Assembly (NCBI RefSeq): GCF_030014915.1
Contig: NZ_JAGIXS010000007.1
Span: 295,849-359,848 of the forward strand
Direction of reading: 5' to 3'
DNA: 64,000 nucleotides
DNA from: Pelomonas sp. V22
GTDB taxonomy: Bacteria; Pseudomonadota; Gammaproteobacteria; Burkholderiales; Burkholderiaceae_C
In this document: positions 7,787 to 17,017 of the stretch, one piece after another
Position numbering within the stretch: the first letter of the stretch is position 1
Layout of the letters: the number at the start of each line of letters is the position of its first letter
The notes under the pieces: generated by a model
Told to the model about the DNA's origin: nothing
What the model saw: the letters and a program-made list of their open reading frames with translations, nothing else
The model's database searches: none
Program-made: the position numbers and the translations under genes

Positions 7787-10749
7787 TCCAGCGCCTGGTT
7801 GTCGTCTTGGCCCTGCTTTGCTGCTTCGGTGCCGCGGTGGCGCAGCCCCGCGAGCAGCTCGACTTCAACGCCGGCTGGCGCCTGCATGTGGGCGACGTGG
7901 CCGGCGCGCAGGAGCTGAAGTTCGACGACACCGGCTGGAAGGCCGTGACCCTGCCGCGCGCCTGGAACGAGGACGAGGCCTTCAAGAAGGACATCAAGGA
8001 CCTCGCCACCGGCATCGCCTGGTATCGCAAGAGCTTCACGCTGCCCAAGACCATCGCAGGGCGCAAGGTGTTCATCGAGTTCGAAGGCGTGCGTCAGGCG
8101 GGCGAGGTCTGGCTGAACGGCAAGCGCCTCGGCCTGCATGAGAACGGCATCACGGCCTTCGGCTTCGACATCACGGATGCGGTGAAGCCGGCACCCGCCG
8201 TCAATGTGATGGCCGTGCGCACCGACAACGACTGGGCCTACCGCGAGCAGCTCAGCGGCGCGCGCTTCCAGTGGTCGGATCGGAACTTCAATGCCAATTA
8301 CGGCGGCCTCTCGAAGAACGTTCGCCTGCACATCGCCGACAAGGTCTACCAGACGCTGCCGCTCTATGCCCACCTGGGCACGACCGGTGTCTACGTCTAC
8401 GCGACAGACTTCGACATCGCCGGCCGCAGCGCGACCGTGCATGCCGAGTCCGAGATCCGCAACGACGATGCGGCGCCGCGCACGTTCGTCTACAAGGTCA
8501 GCGTGCAGGATGCGGCGGGCAAGACGGTCGCAAGCTTCGACGGCGGCCGCTACACCGTGGCACCGCGCGAGGCGGTCACGGCCAAGGCCTCGGCGCGCGT
8601 GGCCGGGCTCAATTTCTGGAGTTGGGGCTACGGCTATCTCTACACGGTGACGACTTCGCTGGAAGCTGAAGGGCGTGTCTTCGACAGCGTGGCTACGCGC
8701 ACCGGCTTTCGCAAGACCGAGTTTGCGAACGGCATGGTCAGGCTCAATGACCGGGCCTTGCACATGAAGGGCTATGCGCAGCGCAGCTCCAACGAATGGC
8801 CTGCCGTGGGCCTCTCGGTGCCGCCTTGGCTCAGCGACTACAGCAATGGCCTGATGGTGGAGAGCGGCGCCAACCTGGTGCGCTGGATGCACATCACGCC
8901 CTGGAAGCAGGACGTGGAATCCTGCGATCGCGTGGGCCTGATGCAGATGCTGCCGGCCGGCGATTCCGAGCGCGATGCCCAGGGCCGCGCCTGGGTGATG
9001 CGCACCGAGGTGATGCGCGACGCCATCATCTACTTCAGGAACAACCCCAGCGTGCTGGTCTACGAGTCCGGCAACAACGGCATCAGCGAGGCGCACATGG
9101 CCGAGATGAAGGCGCTGCGCGACCGCTTCGACCCGCACGGCGGCCGGGCGGCCGGCAGCCGCGACATGCTGGGCAGCCGCGAGGCCGAGTACGGCGGCGA
9201 GATGCTCTACGTGAACAAGAGCGCCCGCCAGCCCTTCTGGCAGACCGAGTATTCGCGCGACGAAGGCCTGCGCAAGTACTGGGACGAGTTCTCGCCGCCC
9301 TTCCACAAGGATGGCGAGGGTCCGCTCTACAACGGCGCGGATGCCAGTGTCTACAACCGCAACCAGGACTCTCACGCCATCGAGAATGTGGTGCGCTGGT
9401 ACGACTTCTGGCGCGAGCGGCCGGGTACCGGCACGCGGGTGAATGGCGGCGGCCTGAACATCATCTTCTCCGACAGCAACACCCATCACCGCGGCGCAGA
9501 GAACTACCGCCGCAGCGGCGAAGTGGATGCTATGCGAATCGCCAAGGACGGCTTCTTCGCGCACCAGGTGATGTGGGACGGCTGGGTGGATGTGGAGCGG
9601 CCCCGCGCTCACCTCGTCGGCCACTGGAACTATGCGGCCGGCGTGCGCAAGAGCGTCACGGTGGTCTCCAGCGCGGCCACGGTCGAGCTGGTCCTGAATG
9701 GCAAGTCTTTGGGCCGAGCCAAGCCGACGAGCGGCTTCCTTTTCACCTTTGCCGATGTGGCCTGGCAGCCGGGCGTCTTGAAGGCCGTGGGCTACGACGC
9801 ACAAGGCCGCAAGGTCTGCGAGGACCAGCGCGAGACCATCAGCGCGCCGGTGGCCTTGAAGCTCACGCGCATCGCCTCGCCGGTGGCGCTTCGGGCCGAT
9901 GGTGCGGACCTGGCCTTGCTGGAGGTCGAGGTGGTAGATGCCAAGGGGCGCCGCCACCCCCTTGCACTGAACAGCGTGGATATCGAACTGAGCGGCCCGG
10001 CCGAATGGCGCGGCGGCATTGCGCAGGGGCCGGACAACCACATCCTCTCGCGCATGCTCCCCGTCGAAGGTGGCGTGAATCGCGTGCTGGTGCGTACGAG
10101 CACCGAGGCCGGCCGCATCACCGTCACGGCGAAGTCCGCAGGCCTCAAATCCGCGCAGATCGCCTTCGATTCGGTGGCCGTCCAGCCCGGCAGCATCGCG
10201 GGCGCCGATCTGCCTGGTCGCCTGGACCGCGGCCCCACGCCGGCCACGCCTTCGTTCAAGCCGAGCCGCATCGCCGTGCCCGTGGCCAGCGTGGCCGCCA
10301 GCGACGGCAACGACCCGCAACGCGCCATTGACGACAACGAGACCACGGCCTGGTCCGGCAAGCAGCCGATCAGCTTCACCCTCGCACGCGCCGCCCGGCT
10401 CACCGAGGTGACGCTGAAGACGGCGGGCTTTCGCGCCCGCAGTTATCCCATCCGCATCACGGTCGATGGCCAGGAGGTGTTCCGGGGCGCCACGCCGCGC
10501 AGCCTGGGCTATGTGACGCTCGCGCTGCGCCCCTCGGCACCGGGAACTCGGGTGATGATCGAGGTCCTCGGCGGCAGCGAGGCGCGCGAGGCCTTTGCCG
10601 GCATCACCGAGCTGGTGGACCAGAAGAACGCCACGACCGGCGAGCAGTTCGTGGGCAAGGGCGAGCTGGGCCTGATCGAGATCGAGTTTTATGAAGCAGT
10701 GGCTGCTGATCAAGCGGCCGCGCGAGACGACAAGGGCAACAAGCCATGA
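7783..10749 (+). CDS. GH2-family protein with C-terminal discoidin-like domain and altered acid/base residue
   Basis: A 988-residue secreted protein (signal peptide to about AVAQPR). The N-terminal GH2 sandwich, Ig-like and barrel regions are recognisable to about residue 610. Sandwich domains and an F5/8 type C-like (CBM32-like) module at about 830-960 follow, with AIDDNETTAW as a typical start. The presumed nucleophile lies in WQTEYS (E489). The acid/base position, normally Glu in GNE, reads SGNNG, placing Asn at 432. It may be a GH2 subfamily using another proton donor, or an enzyme with altered chemistry. It overlaps both neighbours in ATGA junctions, so it is made with the other pectin enzymes. 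Confidence 0.82.
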   Translation: MIQRLVVVLALLCCFGAAVAQPREQLDFNAGWRLHVGDVAGAQELKFDDTGWKAVTLPRAWNEDEAFKKDIKDLATGIAWYRKSFTLPKTIAGRKVFIEFEGVRQAGEVWLNGKRLGLHENGITAFGFDITDAVKPAPAVNVMAVRTDNDWAYREQLSGARFQWSDRNFNANYGGLSKNVRLHIADKVYQTLPLYAHLGTTGVYVYATDFDIAGRSATVHAESEIRNDDAAPRTFVYKVSVQDAAGKTVASFDGGRYTVAPREAVTAKASARVAGLNFWSWGYGYLYTVTTSLEAEGRVFDSVATRTGFRKTEFANGMVRLNDRALHMKGYAQRSSNEWPAVGLSVPPWLSDYSNGLMVESGANLVRWMHITPWKQDVESCDRVGLMQMLPAGDSERDAQGRAWVMRTEVMRDAIIYFRNNPSVLVYESGNNGISEAHMAEMKALRDRFDPHGGRAAGSRDMLGSREAEYGGEMLYVNKSARQPFWQTEYSRDEGLRKYWDEFSPPFHKDGEGPLYNGADASVYNRNQDSHAIENVVRWYDFWRERPGTGTRVNGGGLNIIFSDSNTHHRGAENYRRSGEVDAMRIAKDGFFAHQVMWDGWVDVERPRAHLVGHWNYAAGVRKSVTVVSSAATVELVLNGKSLGRAKPTSGFLFTFADVAWQPGVLKAVGYDAQGRKVCEDQRETISAPVALKLTRIASPVALRADGADLALLEVEVVDAKGRRHPLALNSVDIELSGPAEWRGGIAQGPDNHILSRMLPVEGGVNRVLVRTSTEAGRITVTAKSAGLKSAQIAFDSVAVQPGSIAGADLPGRLDRGPTPATPSFKPSRIAVPVASVAASDGNDPQRAIDDNETTAWSGKQPISFTLARAARLTEVTLKTAGFRARSYPIRITVDGQEVFRGATPRSLGYVTLALRPSAPGTRVMIEVLGGSEAREAFAGITELVDQKNATTGEQFVGKGELGLIEIEFYEAVAADQAAARDDKGNKP

Positions 10750-11918
10750 GCAGCAATCAGCAACAGATTCTTTTCCCGACCGACTCTTCCAAGATCGACC
10801 CTCTGCTGTCGCACCACGTGGCGGCCCTGGGCGCAAGCCAGGCCGACTACCGCGATGCGATCGACCGCCTGATCCACAACCTGATCAACATCCGCGACGA
10901 CGAGGGCAAGTTCCTGCTGCGCCTGGCGGACGGCCGCGTGCTCGACACCAAGAGCTGGAATGGCTGGGAATGGACGCAGGGCGTGGGCCTGTACGGCGTC
11001 TACAAGGTCTGGGAGATGACCGGCGACTCGAAGGCCTGGGACATCATGACCTCGTGGTTCGAGGCCCGCTTCAAGGAGGGCACGCCCTCGCGCAACATCA
11101 ATACGGTGGCGCCTTTCCTCACGCTCGCCTATCTGTACGAGCGCACCGGCAACCGCACCTATCTGCCGTACCTGGACGCCTGGGGCGAGTGGGTCTACAG
11201 CGGCCTGCCGCGCACGGAGGAGGGCGGCTTCCAGCACATCGTCTACAACAGCGTGAACTACCAGCAGCTGTGGGACGACACCTTGATGATGTCGGTGATG
11301 CCGCTGGCCAAGATCGGCCTCCTGCTGAACCGGCCGCATTACGTGGAAGAGGCCAAGCGCCAGTTCCTCATCCACATCAAGTACCTGACCGACCGCAAGA
11401 CCGGCCTGTGGTTCCACGGCTGGACCTTCGACGGCCGCCACAACTTCGCCAATGCGCTTTGGGCGCGCGGGAACAGCTGGGTCACCATCGTGATCCCCGA
11501 GTTCATCGAGCTCCTGGACCTGCAGGAAGACGATGCGCTGCGCCTCTTCCTGATCGAGACTTTGGAAGCGCAGGTCAAGGCGCTGGCCAAGTGCCAGGCA
11601 CCCTCGGGCCTGTGGCGCACCATCCTCGACGACGAGAGCTCGTACGAAGAAGCGGCGGCCTCGGCCGGTTTCGCCTACGGCATCCTGAAGGCGGTGCGCA
11701 AGGGCTACCTCGGCAAGCAGTACGAGGCCCTGGGCATCAGCGCGGCCAAGGCCGTGCGCGCCAAGATCAATGACGCGGGCGAGCTGACCCAGGTGAGCTT
11801 CGGCACGCCGGTGTTCAACAGCATCCAGGAATACAAGGACATCCCCTTGACCTCGATGCCCTTCGGTCAAGCCATGGCGCTCCTGACGATGGGCGAGTTC
11901 ATGTACAGATTCATTTGA
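10746..11918 (+). CDS. GH105 unsaturated rhamnogalacturonyl/galacturonyl hydrolase
   Basis: A 390-residue (alpha/alpha)6-barrel protein without a signal peptide, so probably cytoplasmic. It carries WNGWEWTQGVGLYG near residue 75, a WDDT motif at 176-179 that likely holds the catalytic Asp, and a late SMPFGQAMAL block. These match the YteR/YesR family. GH105 enzymes hydrate the 4,5-unsaturated uronic acid left by pectate or rhamnogalacturonan lyases at oligosaccharide ends, releasing 5-keto-4-deoxyuronate. The gene begins in an ATGA overlap with the GH2 gene. Its presence implies that a polysaccharide lyase is encoded outside the window. A repeated non-coding element begins right after the stop. 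Confidence 0.9.
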   Translation: MSSNQQQILFPTDSSKIDPLLSHHVAALGASQADYRDAIDRLIHNLINIRDDEGKFLLRLADGRVLDTKSWNGWEWTQGVGLYGVYKVWEMTGDSKAWDIMTSWFEARFKEGTPSRNINTVAPFLTLAYLYERTGNRTYLPYLDAWGEWVYSGLPRTEEGGFQHIVYNSVNYQQLWDDTLMMSVMPLAKIGLLLNRPHYVEEAKRQFLIHIKYLTDRKTGLWFHGWTFDGRHNFANALWARGNSWVTIVIPEFIELLDLQEDDALRLFLIETLEAQVKALAKCQAPSGLWRTILDDESSYEEAAASAGFAYGILKAVRKGYLGKQYEALGISAAKAVRAKINDAGELTQVSFGTPVFNSIQEYKDIPLTSMPFGQAMALLTMGEFMYRFI

Positions 11919-12052
11919 GCCCCTCGCCCAGATGCGCCGCGCTGAACGCGGGCACATCTGGTCGGTCCCCCGAGGGGACGCCGACGCCTGCGACATTGAG
12001 CCGCAGACATCGACCACCGGGCCGGCTTGGGACGGCCCGGCGCTCGGCCCGA
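11919..12052 (+). repeat. Intercistronic structured repeat, copy A
   Basis: This stretch between GH105 and the symporter gene shares three blocks with 31801-31880: AGCCCCTCGCCC, a TCCCCCGAGGGGA block, and a GGGCCGGCTTGGGA then CGGCCCGGCGCTCGGCCCG block. It folds as CCCCTCG (11920-11926) pairing with CGAGGGG (11971-11977) around an inner CCAGATG/CATCTGG pair, followed by a second hairpin CCGGGCCG/CGGCCCGG (12017-12040). Sharing between two unrelated operons marks it as an interspersed element rather than a local terminator. Confidence 0.7.
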
Positions 12053-12082
12053 ATGCGAAACAGAAGAGACAGGTAGAAAAAG

Positions 12083-13699
12083 ATGGCCGGAGACTACAAA
12101 AAGGTGCGCATCCCCAGCTGGGTGAACTACTGGGGCTGGGGCTCGGGCGACATGCTGGGTGCGGGTGCGCAGGCGGTGATCACCGGCTGGCTGTTCTATT
12201 TCTTCACCACCTTCTGCGGCCTCTCCGCCGTGGAGTCGGGGCTGATACTCGGTCTGCCGCGCCTCCTGGAGGCCATCACCTGCCCGCTGATCGGTTATGT
12301 GTCCGACCACCTGCGTCACACCTGGGTGGGCCACAAGATCGGCCGGCGCAAGCTGTTCCTCTTGATCACCATCCCGCTGCTGCCGAGCTTTGCGCTGATC
12401 TTCCGCACCGGCCACAGCTTCAGCTACTACCTGCTCTGCTTCATCTTCTTCGAGCTGCTGTACACGATGTTTCTCATCCCCTGGGAAACGCTGGCGGCCG
12501 AGATGAGCCGCGACTACGCCGAGAAGGCCAAGTTCGCCGGTGCCCGCATGATCGTGGCGCAGAGCTCGGCCATCCTCGCGTCCTACCTGCCCACGCTGCT
12601 CATCAGCCAGTTCGGCGGTAAGGACTCGCCGGACACCTTCTTCTGGATGGCGGCGATCTTCGGCGTCATCTTCTCGGTGGTGGTGCTGATCGTGGTGCTG
12701 ACCACCTGGGAGCGGCCTTACGGCCCCAAGGAGCTGTCCGCGCTGTCGCAGACCTTCAAGGGCCCGAGCCTCAAGACGGCGCTGCAGATTCCGGTGGACA
12801 TGTTCAAGGACCTGTTCTCCACGCTGAAGATCCGCGCCTTCCGCCAGCACCTGAGCCTCTACCTCGGTGGCTACCTGTCGCAAGACATCTTCAACACCGC
12901 CTTCCCGATCTTCGTGGCCACGGTGCTGGCCGGCGCCACGCTGGTGATCTCGCAGCTGATGACGGTGATGTACGTGGCCCAGCTGGTCTCGGTGATGGTG
13001 GCGATCAACATCGTCATCCGCACCGGGCCGCTGCTGGCCTACCGCATCGCGATCAGCTTCTTCGGCGCGGCCCTGCTGCTGTACCTGGTGTTCTTCCTGG
13101 TGCAGCCGGCCGGATTCAGCGCCGGGCTGCAGGCGCTGGGCGGCAATATCTTCGCGGCCTTCAATCCGGCGGCTGCGGGCTTTTCGCCGGGCCTGATCTT
13201 CTGGCTCTTCCTGCCCATCGTGCTGGCCGGCCTCGGCCGGGGCACGCTGAACTTCGTGCCCTGGTCGGTCTACAACTACCTGCCCGACATTGACGAGGCC
13301 GTCACCGGCCAGCGGCGCGAAGGCGTGTTCGCCGGCGTGATGACCCTGGTGCGCAAGCTCGCGCAGTCGGGCGCCATCATCCTCAGTGGCTGGATCATCG
13401 ACGCGGGCGGCTACATCTCGCCCAAGACCCGCCCGGGCCAGGTGGTCGAGCAGACGCCCGAGGCCATCCACACCATCGTCGCCCTGATGGTGGGCGGGCC
13501 CATCGTGGTGATGCTGCTGGGGCTGGCCATCTCCTGGTCGTTCCGGCTCAATGCCCGCACCCATGCGGTGTTGGTGCACGAGGTGGAGCGGCTGCGCGCC
13601 GGCGAGACCGAGGCCGAGTCGCCGGAGAACCGTCAGGTGGTGGAAGCGCTGACCGGCTGGCGCTATGAGCGGCTGTGGGGGCGGGGCGCGCAGGGCTGA
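12083..13699 (+). CDS. GPH-family (MelB-like) MFS sugar:cation symporter
   Basis: A 538-residue protein with about 12 hydrophobic segments. The N-terminal block WVNYWGWGSGDM and the first cytoplasmic loop with GHKIGRRK are typical of the glycoside-pentoside-hexuronide family, which imports oligosaccharides or uronides with a cation. As the last gene of the pectin operon, it likely brings oligogalacturonides or rhamnogalacturonan fragments to the cytoplasmic GH105. A gap of about 164 bases, filled by the repeat above, separates it from GH105; all other junctions in the operon are tight. The start is ATG 12083, after the purine-rich AGGTAGAAAAAG. No outer-membrane TonB receptor is visible in the window. 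Confidence 0.88.
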   Translation: MAGDYKKVRIPSWVNYWGWGSGDMLGAGAQAVITGWLFYFFTTFCGLSAVESGLILGLPRLLEAITCPLIGYVSDHLRHTWVGHKIGRRKLFLLITIPLLPSFALIFRTGHSFSYYLLCFIFFELLYTMFLIPWETLAAEMSRDYAEKAKFAGARMIVAQSSAILASYLPTLLISQFGGKDSPDTFFWMAAIFGVIFSVVVLIVVLTTWERPYGPKELSALSQTFKGPSLKTALQIPVDMFKDLFSTLKIRAFRQHLSLYLGGYLSQDIFNTAFPIFVATVLAGATLVISQLMTVMYVAQLVSVMVAINIVIRTGPLLAYRIAISFFGAALLLYLVFFLVQPAGFSAGLQALGGNIFAAFNPAAAGFSPGLIFWLFLPIVLAGLGRGTLNFVPWSVYNYLPDIDEAVTGQRREGVFAGVMTLVRKLAQSGAIILSGWIIDAGGYISPKTRPGQVVEQTPEAIHTIVALMVGGPIVVMLLGLAISWSFRLNARTHAVLVHEVERLRAGETEAESPENRQVVEALTGWRYERLWGRGAQG

Positions 13700-13706
13700 C
13701 AGCCGG

Positions 13707-13733
13707 GGGGAGCGGGCTGTGTGCCGGCTCCCC
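13707..13733. terminator. Bidirectional terminator-like hairpin
   Basis: GGGGAGCGGGC pairs with GCCGGCTCCCC around a TGTGT loop, with one mismatch. It lies between the convergent symporter and PEP-CTERM genes and could end both transcripts. There is no clear T tract. Confidence 0.55.
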
Positions 13734-13745
13734 TGCGGTGCGAGA

Positions 13746-14336
13746 TCAGCGGCGGCGGCGGCGCTGCAGGATCAGGCTGGAAAGGGCGAGCCCGGCCAGT
13801 GCGATGGATGAGGGCTCGGGCACCTTGGCGCCGACCTGCTGCGCCAGGTAGAAGCCGTCAGGAATGGTCCAGTCGGACCGCACCAGGGCTGAAAAATAGA
13901 GCTGGCCTTGAGGCAGGTAGATATCGCTGAGGTAGCTCCAGTCCGTGAATGCACCCGCGTCGGCGGGCTGCCAACCCGGCAGAACCGGGCCGCTGGGACC
14001 ATAGCTGAGCATCGGGCCCTGGTGGCCGCCGCCCGATACGTTCCCGGTGAATCCCTCGTCGAGGCCGGTGATGTTCGGAATGATCTTGCTGGTCCAGCAG
14101 TCCACGGGGCAAAAGCCGGAGGGCGCGCCGTAGGAGCCCTGGCGGTCGCCGAAGACGATCCAGTCGAATTGCTGGCCCGGCTTCCAGCTGCCGTCAGTGC
14201 CATCCACCGAGAGCTTGAAGTCGTAGCGGTACTGGCCTGCGTCGAGATTGGTGATCGAGTATTGCAGCTGCAGGGGATAAGCCAGGGCCAGGCCAGGCAG
14301 CAGGGCGATGAGGCCAGCACAGATCATTTTTTTCAT
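13746..14336 (-). CDS. PEP-CTERM sorting-domain protein
   Basis: A 196-residue exported protein: signal peptide (cleavage after ALA, about residue 19), a Trp- and Gly-rich beta-type body, and a C-terminus with VPEPSS, a short hydrophobic helix and a final RRRRR. That tripartite tail is the recognition signal for exosortase, found in Gram-negative exopolysaccharide producers. The body has two Cys (CPVDC) and no family I can name. No exosortase gene is seen in the window. The gene is transcribed divergently from the response regulator. Confidence 0.85.
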   Translation of the reverse strand: MKKMICAGLIALLPGLALAYPLQLQYSITNLDAGQYRYDFKLSVDGTDGSWKPGQQFDWIVFGDRQGSYGAPSGFCPVDCWTSKIIPNITGLDEGFTGNVSGGGHQGPMLSYGPSGPVLPGWQPADAGAFTDWSYLSDIYLPQGQLYFSALVRSDWTIPDGFYLAQQVGAKVPEPSSIALAGLALSSLILQRRRRR

Positions 14337-14638
14337 GGGTTCTCCGAATTGTTGTTGATGTCGACCCGCTTGGGGGCCCGCCCTCGGGCGGGCGGATTGT
14401 GGTCAATCGCTGTCGCACCTGCATCCCGCGAATGCGGGTGCCTGGGCTGCGCCACGGCATGTCAGCCACCGTGACCCAGGTTTACCCTGCTTTACGAAGT
14501 GACGACGAGCCCGGTGGGCTCGCTTCCTAGCATCCAGCTTCCTACCGAAGCTGCCATGCGACCCTGCTCCCCACCCCCCTCTGCCTCGCTTCCGCCCCCG
14601 CCGGGCGGCCTGATCGTCCACTGCGCCGGGAGGCGGCC
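14337..14638. promoter_or_regulatory. Divergent promoter region with two stem-loops
   Basis: This 302-base gap must hold the promoters of both the PEP-CTERM gene and the response regulator. It contains GCCCGCCC/GGGCGGGC (14376-14393) just upstream of the PEP-CTERM start and CCCGC-GAAT-GCGGG (14425-14438). No confident -35/-10 pair is seen. GGGAGG at 14628-14633 is the ribosome site of the regulator. Confidence 0.4.
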
Positions 14639-15427
14639 ATGATGGGCCAGGCCGTCAGCGGTCCGGCCACGCGCATGGCCTTCAAACCGGGCCCGGGCTT
14701 GGTGACCGAGCGCCCCTTCCACATCTACGTCGTCGAGGACGATGCCGAGGTCCGCGACCTGGTGGCGTCCTACCTCTCGGCCCAGGGGCTGGCGGTCAGC
14801 GCCATGGCCAGTGCCGAGGAGATGATGCAGCGCCTGCCCCGGCTGCGACCCGACCTGCTGCTGATGGACGTGGGCCTGCCGGGCCGCTCGGGCCTGGAGG
14901 CCTGCCAGCGCCTGCGCGTGGAGGGCGACCGCCTGCCGGTGATCCTGCTGACCGGGCGCAATGACGAGGTCGACCGCGTGCTCGGCCTGGAGATGGGCGC
15001 CGACGACTACCTGGCCAAGCCCTTCTCGCCACGCGAGCTGCTGGCCCGCATCCATGCGGTGCTGCGCCGCACGGCGGTGCTGCTGGGCTCGCCCCAGGTG
15101 GGCAGTGCCTCGGTGCGCATTGGCGAGTACATGTTCTTCCCGGCCGAGCGCAGCCTGCACCGCGACGGTGAGGTGCGCGTGCTCAACACCGTGGAGTACG
15201 CGCTGCTGGCTGAGCTGAGCGCCAACCCCGGCGTGGCGGTATCGCGCGAGCGCCTGCTGGCGGCCTCGCATGACCGCAAGGACCGGGTCACGCTGCGCGC
15301 GGTCGATGCCGGCGTGATGCGGCTGCGCAAGCTGGTCGAGCCCGACCCGGCCATGCCTCGCTACATCCAGACGCTGCGCGGCCGCGGCTACATGTTCGTG
15401 CCCAACCGCCGCGAGCCGGCCTGCTGA
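14639..15427 (+). CDS. OmpR-family response regulator (orphan)
   Basis: A 262-residue protein. Residues about 28-140 form a receiver domain with the acidic pair in VVEDD, the phosphoacceptor in LLMDVGLPG (D77) and the conserved AKPF lysine. Residues about 160-258 form a winged-helix DNA-binding domain ending in the typical RGRGYMFV. GGGAGG precedes ATG 14639 by 5 bases; ATG 14642 is almost as good. No histidine kinase gene is adjacent, so its partner lies elsewhere. The divergent PEP-CTERM gene is an obvious but unproven target. Confidence 0.88.
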   Translation: MMGQAVSGPATRMAFKPGPGLVTERPFHIYVVEDDAEVRDLVASYLSAQGLAVSAMASAEEMMQRLPRLRPDLLLMDVGLPGRSGLEACQRLRVEGDRLPVILLTGRNDEVDRVLGLEMGADDYLAKPFSPRELLARIHAVLRRTAVLLGSPQVGSASVRIGEYMFFPAERSLHRDGEVRVLNTVEYALLAELSANPGVAVSRERLLAASHDRKDRVTLRAVDAGVMRLRKLVEPDPAMPRYIQTLRGRGYMFVPNRREPAC

Positions 15428-15566
15428 GAGCGCCGGCAAAGAACTGTGACGCCGTGTGATGCCCGCAGACGGCATGTCACACGGCGTCATCAAACACGCG
15501 GATCCGCGACACCTCGCGCCACTGCAATGGCGGGGCCCCTCTGCCTTTTCGACGACGAAACGACCC

Positions 15567-16856
15567 ATGACAAGCAACTCCCTGTTCCGATCCCTTCTTC
15601 TTTCATTCGCGCTGCTGGCGGCCGCGATCCTCGGTGGCTGCGGCGGCGGCTCGGACAGCAAGTCCGCCAAGCTGCGCCTGCTCAACGTCAGCAATGGCTA
15701 CAGCAGCCTGGATCTCAGCGTCGACGACACCACCGTCAGCACCGGCCTCACGCTGGGCGTGCTTGGCGCGTATGCGGACGTGAACACCAGCGACACCTCG
15801 ATGTCCATCCTCAGCTCCGGCGTGGGCACGGCCGTGGCCACGCTGACGCCTTCGCTGAAGGAATCCAGCAAGTACACGCTGATCGCCTACGGCTGGTCGG
15901 GCGGTCTCAAGACCTCGATCATCGAGGAGGAGGAAGAGGCGCCCGATGCCGGCAAGCACAAGCTGCTGTTCATGAACCTGGCACCTGACGCCGGCTCGCT
16001 GGACGTCTACGTGACGCTGAACGAGGACAGCCTGGACAACGCCTCGGCCATGGCCTCCAGCATTGGTGGCGGCGGTACCAGCAGCTACACCAAGATCAAC
16101 AGCGGCACCTACCGCATCCGCGTCACCGGTGCCGGCGACCGCAGCGATGTGCGCCTGGACCTGCCCAGCGTCACCCTGGCTTCGGCCGGCGTCTCGACGC
16201 TGATCGTCACGGCCACCGAGGGCGGCTTGCTGGTGCATGGCCAGCACCTGATCCAGGGCGGCGCCATCACCCCGTACCGGGCGACGCAGGCGCGGGTGCG
16301 CGTGGTCACCGGTGTGCCCGGCGTGAAGGTGGGCGCGGCGCTGGACGGCACCAGCCTGATGGGCCTCTCGACCGGCCCCACGGTGGGCGACTACCACCTG
16401 GTCACCGCCGGTACGGGGGCGCTGACGGTGCAGGCCGCCGGCCGCACGCTCAACAGCAGCAATCCGAGCTTCAAGGCCGGCGGCGACTACACGCTGATGG
16501 TCTGGGGCGACCCGACCGCGCCCAGCCTGACCGTGCTGACCGACGACAACCGCCTGCCCACCAACAGCAGCACGGCCAAGATCCGCCTGATCAATGCGGC
16601 CGCCACGACGAGCGACCTCAAGGTCAACCTGTCGCTGAACTACAGCTCGCTGGCCAGCAATGTCCAGGCCGGCAGTTCGTCCGGCAACTACACGGTGGCC
16701 TACAGCACCAGCTCGCTCCTGAGCGTCACCACGCCGAGCTCGGCCACGGCGATCTACACGATCGAGGAACTGCCGGTGAACGCCAACTCGGTCTATAGCG
16801 TCTTCGTGCTCGGTGCGGACAACCAACTGATCGGCTCGCTGCGCAAGGAGCGCTGA
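15567..16856 (+). CDS. DUF4397 lipoprotein
   Basis: A protein of about 429 residues. The start at ATG 15567 gives a short signal peptide with lipobox LGGC (C25), so it is probably a surface or periplasmic lipoprotein. A frame extends upstream to 15456, but that extension would bury the signal peptide. The body shows DUF4397-like beta-sandwich repeats, each opening with a block such as AKLRLLNVS or AKIRLINAA. It is rich in Ser, Thr, Gly and Asp. The function of DUF4397 proteins is unknown; many are cell-surface proteins. A strong terminator follows, so it may be a single-gene unit. Confidence 0.82.
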   Translation: MTSNSLFRSLLLSFALLAAAILGGCGGGSDSKSAKLRLLNVSNGYSSLDLSVDDTTVSTGLTLGVLGAYADVNTSDTSMSILSSGVGTAVATLTPSLKESSKYTLIAYGWSGGLKTSIIEEEEEAPDAGKHKLLFMNLAPDAGSLDVYVTLNEDSLDNASAMASSIGGGGTSSYTKINSGTYRIRVTGAGDRSDVRLDLPSVTLASAGVSTLIVTATEGGLLVHGQHLIQGGAITPYRATQARVRVVTGVPGVKVGAALDGTSLMGLSTGPTVGDYHLVTAGTGALTVQAAGRTLNSSNPSFKAGGDYTLMVWGDPTAPSLTVLTDDNRLPTNSSTAKIRLINAAATTSDLKVNLSLNYSSLASNVQAGSSSGNYTVAYSTSSLLSVTTPSSATAIYTIEELPVNANSVYSVFVLGADNQLIGSLRKER

Positions 16857-16931
16857 TGAAGCGGCCATCTCATGCGATCTCATCCCAGGTGATGGCCTGA
16901 GACGCCAGCGTCACGGCGGCGCACGATGAAT

Positions 16932-16965
16932 GAGGAAGAGGGCGGTTATTCCGCCCTCTTCTCAT
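16932..16965 (+). terminator. Terminator after the DUF4397 gene
   Basis: A perfect 11-bp stem GAAGAGGGCGG/CCGCCCTCTTC with a TTATT loop (16935-16961), extended by TGAG/CTCA, lies 80 bases after the stop. Only a weak T stretch (TCATT) follows. Confidence 0.7.
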
Positions 16966-17017
16966 TGGCGGATTCCTAGCATGGAGGCTTCTTCAACGCA
17001 CTGACGAGAGGATCGCC

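Noticed and set aside
5249..10836. Very long minus-strand open frames opposite the GH2 genes (812 and 1051 codons)
   Set aside because: They are mirror frames of GC-rich coding sequence; they lack recognisable domains and ribosome sites, whereas the plus-strand genes have complete enzyme motifs.
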